This document shows positions 23,021 to 35,543 of a stretch of DNA of 64,000 nt, piece by piece. Position 1 is the stretch's first letter; every line of letters begins with the position of its first letter. Origin of the DNA: Mesaphorura yosii (taxonomy: Eukaryota; Arthropoda; Collembola; Poduromorpha; Tullbergiidae); the NCBI GenBank assembly GCA_009869945.1, contig WIXG01000186.1:62001-126000 (forward strand), given 5' to 3'. The position numbers were made by a program, and so were the translations under genes. The notes beneath the pieces are model-generated. The model was not told the DNA's origin and did not search any database. It worked only from the letters and a program-made list of their open reading frames with translations.

Positions 23021-24033
23021 CTAGGATTTCGAGACTTTCGGCCTTGCAGTCGTTGTTGTGGGAGTGGTCGTAGTCAAGGTACCATTAGGCTTTGCCTGAG
23101 TCGTAGTTGTGGTGGTCGTCGAACTTGACATGTTGACAACGGAAAACTCAGAATCAGAGTTTGCAGAAGACAATTCGCTCAAATCGGATCGGTGGCCCGA
23201 AATGAATTCGTTGGAGAATGTCGGCGAGACGAGCCCCAGAAACTCTTCAGTGGGATAGTAGTATGAGATGCAACGGATCTGCTCACAAATGAAGGGCAGA
23301 GAGCGATGGCAGGACTCGGGAAGGAACACGGAGCGTCTTGGATTAATCGTCTTCATCAAAAGGCATTGCTCGTTTGCTGCCAGCCTGAGAATGGTGTTTT
23401 GCTCTTGAAATCAATCTCATCTCTTAAACCACCGAATAAACACCAGTTTCTCACCTTTGAGGATGAACTTGAGTTAGCCCATTGTCACTGACGAAGGATG
23501 AATTCAATTGTTCGCCGCTGCTCATCCAAATCCAGCTGCTGTCGGTTCCCAATGTGTTGCCACTCGTCCAATATTCCACGACTTCACCTCGAGTTCCTGG
23601 ATACAAACGACATCACTCAAGCGGGTGAGGCCTTGCACGACTCGCAACGAGAGTCTTACCGCTGTACGATTGTGCCAAATACGCGGACAACGACTCAATC
23701 TCTTCCTGCGTCTCAAAAGTCAGTAATTGCAGTCCGAGATTTCGGCAATACTGGTACGCGAGAAAGAAATTGAGTCTCGGTGCGTACGGGGAAGTTGTGC
23801 TGACCCAGTACTGGTTATTTCTCATCGCAACCAGGCGGATGTTGCCTCCAACGCCTGCTGAGATAGTCGCCATTAACATAGCCGTCCATCGTGGGAATTT
23901 GCGATTTACATAAGGTCAGGAGCAGAACAGAACGACGAAACCTACCTCGTGAGTCAACGGCGTGATGCGAGATTGAAATTAAAACAAATAATCCCAGGAC
24001 TAAACTACTTCCGTGTTTCATTGCCGAAGCCAT
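23021..24033 (-). CDS. Secreted C-type lectin-domain protein with mucin-like tail
   Basis: Exons 24033-23946, 23854-23660, 23596-23455, 23384-23021; 262 residues. A signal peptide (LVLGLFVLISISHHAVDS) is followed by a long-form C-type lectin fold: NFFLAYQYCRNLGLQLLTF (first Cys), the EYWTSGNTLGTDSSWIWMSSG core, then NEQCLLMK, ESCHRSLPFICE with the remaining conserved cysteines. The EPN/QPD and WND calcium/sugar motifs are absent, so classical calcium-dependent sugar binding is unlikely. After the fold comes a Ser/Asp/Glu-rich stretch and two Thr runs (residues about 215-250) that look heavily O-glycosylated. No transmembrane segment precedes the stop. The role could be immune recognition or an extracellular matrix function; the exact family member is not identifiable. 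Confidence 0.85.
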
Positions 24034-27000
24034 TTTAATCAAGGTTCCACAAATCAAAATGACAGTCTCTAGAATTTTTCCCACTGCACCGCGCAATGAA
24101 GTATGAGATTCTTCCTTATTGCTGCTGCGAAACTCTGCGGCCAAACTTGTGTCGCGATGCTTCCAGTATTGAGGCTACGAGCTGACTGTCGAACCGGAGC
24201 CAAAACGAGCATTCTTCACTTCAGAAGAACAAAATCGCCTCGACTGAAATCAAAACTGCTTGTTCATGTAACATAACAATAACAATAGCTTCAACTCCCA
24301 AGGCAAGTCTTCTTCGTCTTGGCTGTCTCTCTGTGTGGTAAAAGAATTCTCACCTGTTGTGCTCCGCAGAAGTTGCAATAAAACACAAAACAGAGTATTA
24401 TGAAATCGAAAGTGGTGGGGTTAATGTTGCGCGTTACTAATGAAAAGGGCTGAACGGCAACATAAACTAAACTTGGTTCGATTCTTGAATAGTACGTCGT
24501 GTCGTGAGAAAGCATTTCTTGGTGTCGGTTCTTGGCTTGGCTCGGTCTCGCTTCTCTGGAGAGCAGTGAACAGGTTGAGTACCAAGAAGTGGTTATAAGA
24601 GTGCCAAAAATGAGAGATGAAGCCGGTGTCGGTGGTAATGAAATGAAGAATACCTGCCAAGTCAAGAGAAGAATAAGTGAAGATGATGATCGTTAATTTA
24701 TGATATGTTATTCCTCCTTATGATATTACGAATGATGAATTTTTTTTACAATCCTCATGGTTTATGGACCTTTCACGGACGGACGAGTTTTATTCCTTCA
24801 AAAGTGAACGAACACCAGCACCATCGACCATCGCCACCACCGCCACAAGACGAGTCCAAGTTCGGTCCACGTCCGCGTCCACTCCTCGCAGACTCAGCCT
24901 GAACTCGTAAGACAAAAAAATGTGCATTGTTATGTCATGTTCTTCACAGGGCAATAACTTAAACAAAGAACAGCATCTCGATGCGATGCGGTTGCGGATG
25001 TAGCCAGGCAGGGAACTGCCAACAATCGGGCTAAACAAGAAGCCATTTCTTTAAATTCTTACCTTCCACTTCGCATCTTCTTCGGTGGAATGATTCGCAT
25101 CCTTTCAAGTGTGGACTGAATAGATGCACTGCCACTGCGCTGCGGCTGCAAAGATCAGCACAGCCACCTTCCGCTTCAACATGGACGTGGGGCCTTTTTG
25201 CAGCAACTTGGCAGAGCCAAATCAAGAATTAATCAATTCTGGGTAAATCGAAGGTAAGACGTTGACGTTGAATTTGTGTATTATTGGACAGATTTTAATC
25301 TTGGTTCAAAAATAGCATAAGGATTTGGAAGTCATATAATCTCATAATCATTTGCATTCTACGCCGGTGCAAAAATCGCATTTTCTTGCTCATTAGCGTT
25401 TCAGGCCAAGGCACTTGTTTCACATTCGCATTTTGGCTTGGCTTTGTTTCTCTCAAATTACGCTGCTGCAACAATTAAATTCGTATTACTGCAGAGTGCC
25501 GTGTAATATAATGTAATATTTATATTTGGCCCTTGGAAGTAAGATTCACGTGTGCTCGTACTCTTATCGTAATTAGATTTCTTTCACAAGCCATTGTACT
25601 CTTCGTAAAGAGGATTGAGTGCATTACGCATGGAATCGTATCGAACATACTAAATAGCAACAGCAAGTGGCAGTGCAACAATGCTCAGAAGATTCACCCA
25701 TCGCGTTTGCATTGCTATTGCTGAAGATGATCGTGTTTCGTGTCTTGAGTCTTGACTCTTGAAATTCGAATTACTTGGCCTGAGCCTGAGTCCCTGAATA
25801 CCGACAAGACGAAGAAGACGACGATTTTATGAGTTTCTCATTTCTGAAGGACAAACTGCAAATTAGCATTCGCCTAACTCGCCGGTTGCATGTTCATTTT
25901 GCTATTCTGTGTCTTTCGCTCTCATCTCTCGTGAATAACCATTCAAGGATCGTAAAATTCCAAACCTCGATTTCGCAATATGTAACAGCCCGCCCAGAAG
26001 AAGAGGAGATGGAATATTTCTAACTTCTTCACATGCAAATCGAGGCAGTAAATCTTTATTTTTGCGTTCTTGTGCTCTTGTTACGCTCTTTTCGATAGTT
26101 GCGGGTTTGTGTTATTCTCATGTCCGACTGTCTCCGTCCGTTCATTCGCCATTTACATTGCTGTGATATATGTCAGACTGCGCTCGTCCAATTGGCAAAT
26201 AGCAAGGCAAATGTCATAAAAACTTTGGCGGATACAAGCAGCATGCAAAAGAATAGTCTCGCCTGTGAACTACGAATACATGGGCAATTTTTCCTGAGTA
26301 CATATTTTGAGAGTTGGGACCACGAGTCCGTGACCTGCAAAAATTTTTGACTCCTGGCGTAGATTTTACATTACGCTCTTGCTGACGGTTTACAACCCGA
26401 AAGCAATCGTAAAGATAGGAATTTAAATTTAATGCTTTGAAATGCAAACAGCGAAAAGAATAAGAATTTTAATTTGAAGCATACCTTTTCTGAACTGAAA
26501 TTCAGCAACAGAACGCAGGGCTTGAAGCTGAGAGAAGTCGCTTATCTTTACAAATTATGCAATACAGGTGGATGGCGGAGTCGAAACAAGAAAAACGACA
26601 GTCAAGCAGTCAAGACACAATTCACAGTTCTTCGTTGCTCTTCCGTGACATGCTGAGAGCCAGAGTTCTCAGCATTGTTTCTACATTTCCAGGTTACATG
26701 AACTTGAAAACTTGAGAGTTGTGATTCTGGGACTAATTTTAATTATATTATGCAGAATATGAAGATTATGAGTTCCGCCGGCCCGAGCCGGATCAAGCCA
26801 GCAGACAAGAAGCGAGCATGACAGCAAAGTGATGAAGGTCTGGTTCGTAGACAAATTACCGACGATTTGGTTGGTTATCATCGGATGCACTGGCTGTACT
26901 TTGATCGTCTGGTAAGTGCATTCTGCATTCCATTATCAAAAGTTCCAGTGTACTCTGGAATAATGCTACCTTATCTGAATATGGTGCAAGGGCACGGGAA

Positions 27001-27345
27001 GCTTTTGCTTTGCGGAAGCTTAAATGCTCCTAGAAAAATCTTTATTAAATTAGTCTTGTCTGGCAAGGAATTAGTGTAATTTTAACTAAAGTAGCACTTG
27101 TGAGTGGTGGTGTAGATGGTTTCAATGTTCCAAGCCCAGGGTACACTCTGAAGCCACTAAGGTCCTGGTGCAGATAAGACGAGGGTATAAATAAGAGTGG
27201 CCGGCGGAATTTTTTCCGAGTCAGTCGCAGAACGTTGGTCTGGTAGGACGTCTGATAGTTCTCCAGTTCTCCAAGTCAATAGTTGTCAGTAGTTGCTACA
27301 CTACTTAGTTCTAGATTAGTTACCATCAATTCCATTGAGCTAGTC
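24034..27345. other. Intergenic: lectin upstream and YPP-gene upstream
   Basis: 3.3 kb without a gene I can support. Many chance frames occur. At 26757-26910 an interval bounded by a good acceptor and donor contains a short hydrophobic frame starting at 26832, discussed in the findings. The last 160 bases are the promoter of the YPP gene. Confidence 0.45.
27186..27226 (+). promoter_or_regulatory. TATA box and TCAGT initiator of the YPP gene
   Basis: TATAAATA at 27186-27193 is followed 35 bases later by TCAGTC at 27221-27226, the arthropod initiator consensus. The ATG lies 120 bases beyond, with no intervening ATG. This is the clearest core promoter in the window and fits a strongly, tissue-specifically expressed structural protein. 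Confidence 0.75.
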
Positions 27346-29150
27346 ATGGGATTCTCACAGAAATGGAGTTGGAAACTACTTCTCGGGCTGTTCCTGCTCG
27401 CACTTGCGTCTGTGACTCTCCCGACCGCGTCCTCGTATCCATACAGCAGTAAGTTAGAGCCTTGATTCCGCCTGAGGCAATTTGAGATGGAAGATTGGCG
27501 CTCCGTCGTGGCCCCTGGACAGTTTGCCAAACTTCTGTATCTTAATTAACTGAATCTGCCGTATTTTAGGCTACCAACCGCCGTACCAGGCGCCAACGTA
27601 CTACCAACCGCCGAGCTACTCGTATTCACCACCGGCTTATTATGAACCAACATACAACCCTCCAACTTATTATGAGCCGCCATCGTATAGTAAGTTTTTC
27701 GTCTAATTTTCCAGCTAAATGTTTACACTGAACCAAATTTTAATGCTTTCAACCATTTTTACTCAGGCTACCAGCCGCCGTATCAAGCGCCGACTTATTA
27801 CTCGCCGCCAACATACTATGAGCCAACTTACTCGCCGCCGACGTACTATGCGCCGCCAACTTACTACGAGCCAACTTATTATTCTCCGCCGACGTACTAT
27901 GCGCCGCCAACTTACTACGAGCCTGCTCCAACCTACTACCAACCACCAAGTAAGCCGGTTTCTGATTCTGATTTGAGTGTAAATTGAGAAATTTTTCTGT
28001 ATGCATTTGCAAAGATCTCAATTCTAACAAATTCAAATCAAACTCTTTTGCTATTTCAGCTTACTACTCACCGCCTACGTACTACGAACCGGCGCCTTCT
28101 TACTACCCGGTAGCAAGCTACACACCGCCTTCCTACTCCTACGAGCCGCCAAGCTATAGCTATTCGCCTCCTGCGTACTACTCGCCACCAGCATACTACT
28201 CGCCGCCCACGTACTATGAGCCCGCTCCATCGTACTCGTACTCGTACTCGCCACCGGCTTACTACTCACCACCGGGTAAATATTGACCAAAACCCTTTAT
28301 TTGTTCGGCTTTGGTTTTGGTTCGTTTCTAATTTGCTGTCTTGTCGAATTTTAGCTTACTACTCGCCGCCAACTTACTACGAGCCTGCTCCATCCTACTA
28401 CCAGCCACCAACATACTATAGTCCGCCAGCGTATTACTCGCCGCCAACTTATTATGAGCCTGCTCCAACTTACTACCAGCCACCGGCATACTACAGCCCA
28501 CCAGCGTACTACTCGCCGCCAACTTACTACGAGCCGGCCCCAACTTACTACCAGCCACCAACATACTATAGTCCGCCAGCGTATTACTCGCCGCCAACAT
28601 ACTATGAGCCTGCTCCAACTTACTACCAGCCACCGGCGTATTACAGCCCACCAGCTTACTACTCGCCACCAACTTATTACGAGCCGGCCCCAACTTACTA
28701 CCAACCACCAAGTAAGTAAATTTTTGTCTTTGCTTACATTTTGTCTGTAAAACATTTCAGTGATGTGCTCAATTAATTTATTTTGTTCTCTTGTCTTAAT
28801 TTTAGCCTACTATTCACCACCAACTTATTATGAGCCTGCTCCCACGTACTACTCACCTCCGGCGTACTATTCACCACCAACTTACTACGAGCCTGCTCCC
28901 ACGTACTACTCACCTCCGGCGTACTACTCACCTCCAGCGTACTATTCACCACCAGCTTACAGCCCACCGGCGTACTATGCACCACCAACGTACTACCAGC
29001 CCCCAAGTAAGTAATTTCTAATTCTAGAAGCTCAGTGCTGCAGTCTTTTGAAAGTCTTGCCACCGTACGTCAAGCGAACACTCACTGATAAAACGCTTTT
29101 TTGTCGTTTCAGGCTATTCTTATCAACCACCAACGTACTCTTCCTACTAG
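27346..29150 (+). CDS. Secreted Tyr/Pro-repeat structural protein (YPP repeats)
   Basis: Seven exons: 27346-27448, 27570-27689, 27767-27949, 28060-28275, 28355-28711, 28806-29006, 29113-29150; 405 residues. Exon 1 encodes a signal peptide (WKLLLGLFLLALASVTLPTAS). Almost all the rest is a tandem repeat of YYxPP/YYEP units, in blocks such as YYSPPTYYEPAPTYYQPP, with roughly one third Tyr and one third Pro and no Cys. The short last exon closes with SYSYQPPTYSSY. Every intron is phase 1, so the internal exons are symmetric and can be gained or lost without breaking the frame. Such Tyr/Pro proteins occur in arthropod cuticle, eggshell and adhesives, where tyrosines can be cross-linked; which of these applies is not visible. 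It has its own TATA promoter and an AATAAA at 29289. Confidence 0.9.
28355..28711 (+). repeat. Internal tandem repeat array within YPP exon 5
   Basis: The longest exon consists of about five near-identical blocks of 60-70 bases encoding YYSPPTYYEPAP(T/S)YYQPP and its YYSPPAYYSPP variant. Near identity at the DNA level between blocks (for example 28460-28530 and 28600-28660) points to recent unequal exchange or slippage. Copy number is likely to vary between individuals. Confidence 0.8.
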
Positions 29151-29288
29151 AAGATGAAAGCCTTCATTGACTTCAAAGCTAAAATGCTTTAATTTTTGTC
29201 ATTAGTTAAGTTACTAACTTGGAGTTGCTGTTCGTATGTTTACTTGTTCGTTTTTCGTTTGAAATTTTTGTTTGATTCTTTTTGAGTT

Positions 29289-29294
29289 AATAAA
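29289..29294 (+). terminator. Poly(A) signal AATAAA of the YPP gene
   Basis: AATAAA occurs 138 bases after the YPP stop codon, followed by T-rich sequence; the usual cleavage-polyadenylation hexamer. Confidence 0.6.
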
Positions 29295-32200
29295 AATTTA
29301 AATGTTGATCAGTTGAACCTTTACTCCGTTTATGTTGCTCACTTTTTTCGACTGGTGCGATTTTGTTGTCTAACTTCTTCTCTCGGCAGTTCGCTTGATT
29401 CAGCTTGTTGTTGGAAATTTTGACCTCAACGATCTTGGAGGTTGGAAATCTCGAACTTGAGTAATTACGGGGTGTGGTTTCTTAACAATTTGCGTGTTAT
29501 TGCTTGCAATGACCAAAAAGATGTGATTGCCCAACTGAAATTTAACCACATTGCATTGCATGTAAATTAAAGTGGCAAGAATCCTTAATTTTAAGGAACC
29601 CAAGCATGGCCGAGTCGAGAGAGTGAATGCTGCATGATTAATCAAATTCTTGCATAATCGCTGCCTGATTTGAATGCAATGTGCGCCGCACGCTGCAGTT
29701 CATGGCTGCTTTGGCACGTTTGAGTGTTATACCTTGTGCACTGATGCACTGTGCACAATTTGACTTGACCTGTTGATGTCGAATGCATCGAATAATTGAC
29801 GCCATGAATATGAGTCCTTTCAATTTTAATAGTAATTAACTCCTTACGCAGCTCACGGCAATATTTTATGCTCTTTCATTAATTGTATCAAATGCAAGAC
29901 GCCAAAATGCAAAATGCTTCAACTTGTCGCAATTTGGAGTTGGACGTGAATGGCGCAAGTTCGAAGTGAATTTAGCTTGGGTCCATTTCTGTGGCTGTGT
30001 TTAGCTCGTGTCGTCTGCAAAAGTGTTCTGGAATGCATTTTTGGAGTCTGAAAGCGTTTACTGCAATGGGAACTCTGAAATTAAATCCTTCCGTAAAAAT
30101 TAGTGTCCTGTGACTGTGATTGGCTGTGATTTGACATTCGACTTGATGTTTCGTTCAGCGGCTCCGTATCGGCTTGACCGCTTGATTCGTAGTCGGAATC
30201 GAAAGTATTATGGTGTACACGACACTCGCATTTGGAGCGTCCTTAATTCTCTTGTCAGCGTTTCTCCCACCGCAGCGCCCGATTCCAAAAGGTACAGTAA
30301 ACAGTCCCTAAATCTCGTCTTGTCTTGCCTGCCAATTGCCAAGTTTTTGTCAAACTCAACTTAATACGGTTGTGCAATTTAATGTTCTTGTGAACAAGTT
30401 ATTGTAATTCCTTCTTCTCGTTCATAATTCCTTCTTTTCGCAAAAAATGCTGAATTCATTTTGATATAAAACACGTTGCCGGTTGCCGTTGTCGGCTTTA
30501 AAATGCGGTCCTCGAGTATTGAGGATCGAGTATCAAGTCTTCATAATTCTGACTGTCATAACCATTGCGTTTTTTAATTAAACCCAAATTCTCAGGCAAA
30601 AATGGTAGGATACGAGTTGCGAATTGCAAAAACCAGCAAAATCAAAATTGTGTGGCTTGACCGGTGATTTTCTGCTCATGGACACTAAGATGAATCTAAA
30701 CTAAAAGTCAAAGCCAAGGAGAACACATCGATTTCAATGCAATTGCAACGTAATAAAGTTTAGTATAAAAAGTTGATTGATTTTGTATACATTACAAAAT
30801 GGTGGCCGTATAGACAGGTTTCAAGCTGTGCGGTAAGATGAATAAAGTAATCGAATATTTATTTTAGTGGGTCAGTGTGAAATGTGAAACGCGATATGTG
30901 GCGGCTGCGCCTGCGTCACAACGGCCAAGGCAAAAGATGCACATTCTTTTGCACATGGCGCATTCCTCAGGAGTCAGGTTGTCTGATCAGACAAAAGTCG
31001 GTTCAAAATGCACGCAATCGTCAATCGCCATTCGTCTTTTTCATACAATTAAGTCATGCCATGCAATGTAATGCCTGCATGCCAGAAAATGAAATGAGTC
31101 GTCAAACCGTTTTGTGATCATGATAATGATAATAATGATATTTATTGACGCTGGTGCGGTGCAGCGCAGCGGCGAGCTTTGTTTTAGACTTCGAGTTTTG
31201 CATTTGCCAATCAAGAATGAAATTGATTGATCTAAATCGATCCAATACTTGTTCTTGCTGCCTGCTGCATCAACTCAGTCGTCCATCATCTACTTTTAAT
31301 GGGTGTCAATTTGCATCTCTCAAAAGTGATCCTGAACTCTTTCTCCGCCTGTCCGACGTAAGCGTACGCGTATGTCTGACCTGAATTTAAACCAACTACC
31401 AGCATCAGCATCAGCAGCTTTTGGTCGATTTCACCCAAATCAACCAGCCTAACATGCTCGTGCTTGCTGTTCGAGCCCGAGCCAAGTGGGACCCGCGCAG
31501 CGTGCAGTGCAGCAGGCCGAAGTGTATAAGACAAATTAATTCTGACATTATTTCTCGCATGAATCACGATATGCGACGAGCCGCGCGTTTGGCGTTTGAT
31601 GGAAACAATAATTTTGTTTTAGTTTGTAAAATATTTTCTCACGAACTTGAATTTTGTGTGTAACATATTGCAGGCGCGGATGATAACGATCTGCACTATA
31701 TCATCTTCTCCTTTGCTTTACGCTGTACAGCCGCTGCCGCTGCAGTTAAATCCTCAGCATGGCCCGCATGGCTCATGTAAATTTCGTGTCTCGTGTACAA
31801 TTTGCTCATGTCTTGAAAATTTAGATTTGTCAGAGATGATTGACGTGCGCTAAATGTTTGTAGACACAGTGCGTTCAGCATTGAAAGAAAAATTCAAGAA
31901 CTCAGCCAGTTTGCGCGTTTTGTGTTTTTGCACAATTTGTCTCCTGCTCGACAGCGACAACGCAGCCAGCACAATGTTATTTTAAAATTTTAACTGTAAA
32001 TGAACGTGACAGTTCCAAGAAAGCAAAAATTTATAAACGGCCCGAGTACGCGTATGCGGTCGCTGTCAAAACACGCTTTACGGTCGAAAGAAATTCATAT
32101 TTTTATTTTTGTTTACTTAATGCATAATTTACGGTGGTAATTTAAACGAAGGCACTGCAACTGCCGCCGTCGCAATTGCAATTGCCAGTGCGCCTTGACT

Positions 32201-35200
32201 CGACTCGGCAACAGTACTGGTACAAGGCTTTGAATAATAAATTAGGTACTGAGATCGTGATGTCTCAATTTAGTTCAGACTGAAGCCGTCCGAACCAAGC
32301 TCACTTTTCACATGTGTGGTCGGTCGCCGGATGATTTCGTTGTATTTGACTCGAGTACGGAGCTTCACCTAAATCTTTTCTTGACGTTGTCGATACCGGT
32401 ACCTGAAAATCGCATATCACATGAATCAAACGGTGACTGCATATTGCATTACAGTTGACATTTGATTGATTCAGTGCACGATTGACATAAGTGTGCCATT
32501 CTAATCTCCAACGCGCATCAGCTGGAGGTTGCACTAAACACACACGGAACTATGGGCTGTATAGAAACAGAGTGCATCTGAGCGCTGAGCAGAGCCTGGT
32601 TAAGATTAATGGTGCGTTTGGCGTATCGTACTCAAATATTTTTAGTGCGCGTTGAAAATATAAGTTAATCTGTTGGCTCACTCGATTATAATAAATTTCG
32701 GAGTTTTGGATTCAATCCTTGGCTTAGCAAACTCCACTTTAAGTGACAATAGAGTGACTACTTTCAAGCCAATAGGAGTTTAAGATAAAAAAGAACCTCT
32801 GATTTTCATTACAATAGGTTCAACTTCAATCTAGGGGTTAGAAGGCAATGTGCAGCTATACACGAGCAAACTGATGGATAATTGAATAGCTGATCCGTAG
32901 CTGGTGTTGAAAGCCAGAGAAACTGAACTGACTGAACTGATAAGGCTTTCAAGTTCAGTGTCATGTTAATGAGGGAAGTCAGTCTCACCCATTTCGCATG
33001 AGTCCAAATCAGCAGCAGCAACCAAACCCTTTCGTGTCAACGGGCAATCAGTAATTAATGAACTCAGTGAAATACGATGGGCACCAGAGATTAAACACGC
33101 TACTTTCCTTACTCCTATTGTCCGAAAGTACGAATGTCGAGGTCAGTGAATGGAAAGTTAATTTAATCAGTCCATAGGGAAAACGAGGCGTAGATAAAAT
33201 GCAAGAAAGCAACGAATCGAGCCCACGATCAAGAACATGATAATAATATGATAATTTATTGAATTCTCATTAATTCGTAGCGTTCTCATCCGATTCTCAA
33301 GCAGTGCAATGACAGTTGTCCTTCTCACACATTTCTCTTTCACGACCGCTTGTGACTTGGCCTTCATTCATCGTCCGTCCGGTTCAGTTAAGGCCAGGTC
33401 ACTTCTGTTCAGGGCACGAAAGCTGAAAGTCGTAAAAAAAATTCCGATTCTGATTCCATATTGACATGCAAATTTCTATTCGCAGTGCCATCGCCATCGA
33501 GGGATCATATTAAGCCTCATTGTCATTACATCCTTACGCCAATCCACATTGTTGTGCATGCATATGCGATCATTTGGAAATAATCCAAGGTGCAAGCAGC
33601 AAGCAGTCAACTCACAAACATGAGCATTGGTTTTGCTTTGCTTATGCTACAACAGGCGCAACGCTGAATTCAGGAATGCAAAGATAAAATGCGCATAAAT
33701 CTGCAAGAGCTGTCAAAAGTAATTGCTCATTGTGTAAATTACAATATTTACTTTCAGGCAAGGGTTGACGCTCTTGATACATATTTTTTGCTTAGCCTTG
33801 TTACCTTCTGTTTTGCATTTGCAACTCGAATGCTTGCGTACCCTGCGTATAAAATGTGAATTTTGGTGCAGGGACTACTCATCATATTTTTTCTGGGTTT
33901 GTTGACAGCTTTATTGTAGTGTGAATAAACGCATTCATAATCATGTTATAATTACTGCTCTTAATCGTAATAATTTGGCCATGAACGGGAAACTTGAATT
34001 TCAAAATTACATTATTCAGATGAAGCATTTGCTGATTTCTTGACCGTGCCAATAAATATAGCTAAGCTAAATCATAATCACGATCACCGTTCATCAGTCA
34101 ATCAATGTTCTAATGAGGCAGCGAGAAATTAAATTATTTTTCTGAAAGCATGGTGAGAACGACTTAATTGTGAGGCCAGGCGCGCAGTGCGGGTCAAGTT
34201 CACATTCACAGCATTTCCATTGACGATTGCATTGACAAGAATTTTCTCATGTACGTGATTCGTACCTCGTCTCATTCATTCGTGTAATGAAGCAGTTTAT
34301 CCACTAACCTGATATTTATTTTCTCTATTAATTATCATTTCTCATTGTAATTCGCAATTCGACAATGGGTAGTAAGTTCACGCTCATTGCAATTGTTTTT
34401 CATTGAAGACTTATCCGCAATAATGCATAAAATTATATTAATCATTGGAAATTCATTCGCGACTGTTGATTGCTTTGGTCAATTTTGTTTCACACTTTTT
34501 ACCCGCCGAAAGTGTACCTTAAGAGAAAATTCCGCAGTTACAACCATCTTGCACTTAAAGTTAATGATTTTATCAAAGCATTTCTGAAATACTCGTTCCA
34601 TTAAGTGCGTTGCATGGAAAAATGTCAAACGAATTTTCCCTTGCCAAGCACAAAGCCAAGCCAAAAAGCAGGCGACAGCGTTTGGCTTTATGCGAACATA
34701 AAACTTGTCTTTATTTTATGAGTATATGTGCAGAACCTCAACTTCATGTACACAAAGAAGCACACCACCAACAATGTGTGCAACAATGGCAAGAAAATAT
34801 ACTTGCGATGCAAGAATGACTAACATTGGCATTGGCATTGCGGCTACAAAATACTGACTCAAGCTGTACAAGCGACAAGCACATCGGAGTACATGCGAAT
34901 GAGAAAGAAGATTTATCCCTCGATTCACTTCACTCCTTTGACTTTTCTTTTTGATATCCGACAACATTCTTTCTTTCTCACCTGCGCCATCACGCACAGT
35001 TTGCATTTGGCGTTTGATCAACCAAGTTGCGGGGCATAAACTGTGCAGTTCTGTTCAAATCTGAGACTCATGCTCGGATTTCAATAAAATTAGAGTTAAA
35101 TTAGGAAGTTGGATTAGAATCTTGGAAAGTGGAGCTGTGAAGTTCAAAGTGAATGAATTTGAGTGCGTAGCGCGAAATTCAGCTCAATTCGCATGTAAAC

Positions 35201-35543
35201 AAACGCAATCTGCGTCAACGTCCTTCCAGCAGGCACGCACAGCGTACAGTGAAGTTCATGCGCATGAGCACAGTTTTTGTCCAGTGCCTTTGTGAGATTT
35301 TTTGCTGAGGGCTGAGACAGGTTTTGCGTGGTGGTCCAAGTTTCATGACTTGAATCGGTCTGCGTCCTGCGTATGAAGATTCCGTGATCAAGTGCAAAAA
35401 GCAGGCGCAAAGACGGCCGGCGAATAATTATTATCATTACATTCGTACATTCATTCGTCGTATCGTCCCGTCATTTTCTGTAATTTGCATCACAATCACA
35501 CGGCGAGACGGCAGAAGGACAGGCACACAAGCCACTTACACAC
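29295..35543. other. Gene-poor region upstream of the Kazal gene
   Basis: 6.2 kb with no coding exon that I can recognise on either strand. It is rich in short AT words and CAATTGCAATTG-like runs (near 32170) and contains one TATAAAC at about 32031. Frames here, such as 31286-31567 or 35144-35437, have biased composition and no splice context. It may carry distal control elements or the untranslated 5' exon of the Kazal gene. Confidence 0.45.

Noticed and set aside
28328-28755. Long minus-strand frames across the YPP gene
   Set aside because: They mirror the repeated Tyr/Pro codons on the plus strand; periodic codon use keeps antisense frames open. No splice or promoter context supports them.
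31286-31663. Overlapping frames on both strands in the gene-poor region
   Set aside because: Overlapping opposite-strand frames of similar length with no recognisable domain or splice context are expected by chance.
32700-32740. Second tRNA-like word (GATTCAATCC with TTGGCT nearby)
   Set aside because: The flanking sequence does not fold into tRNA arms; chance in a long AT-rich region.
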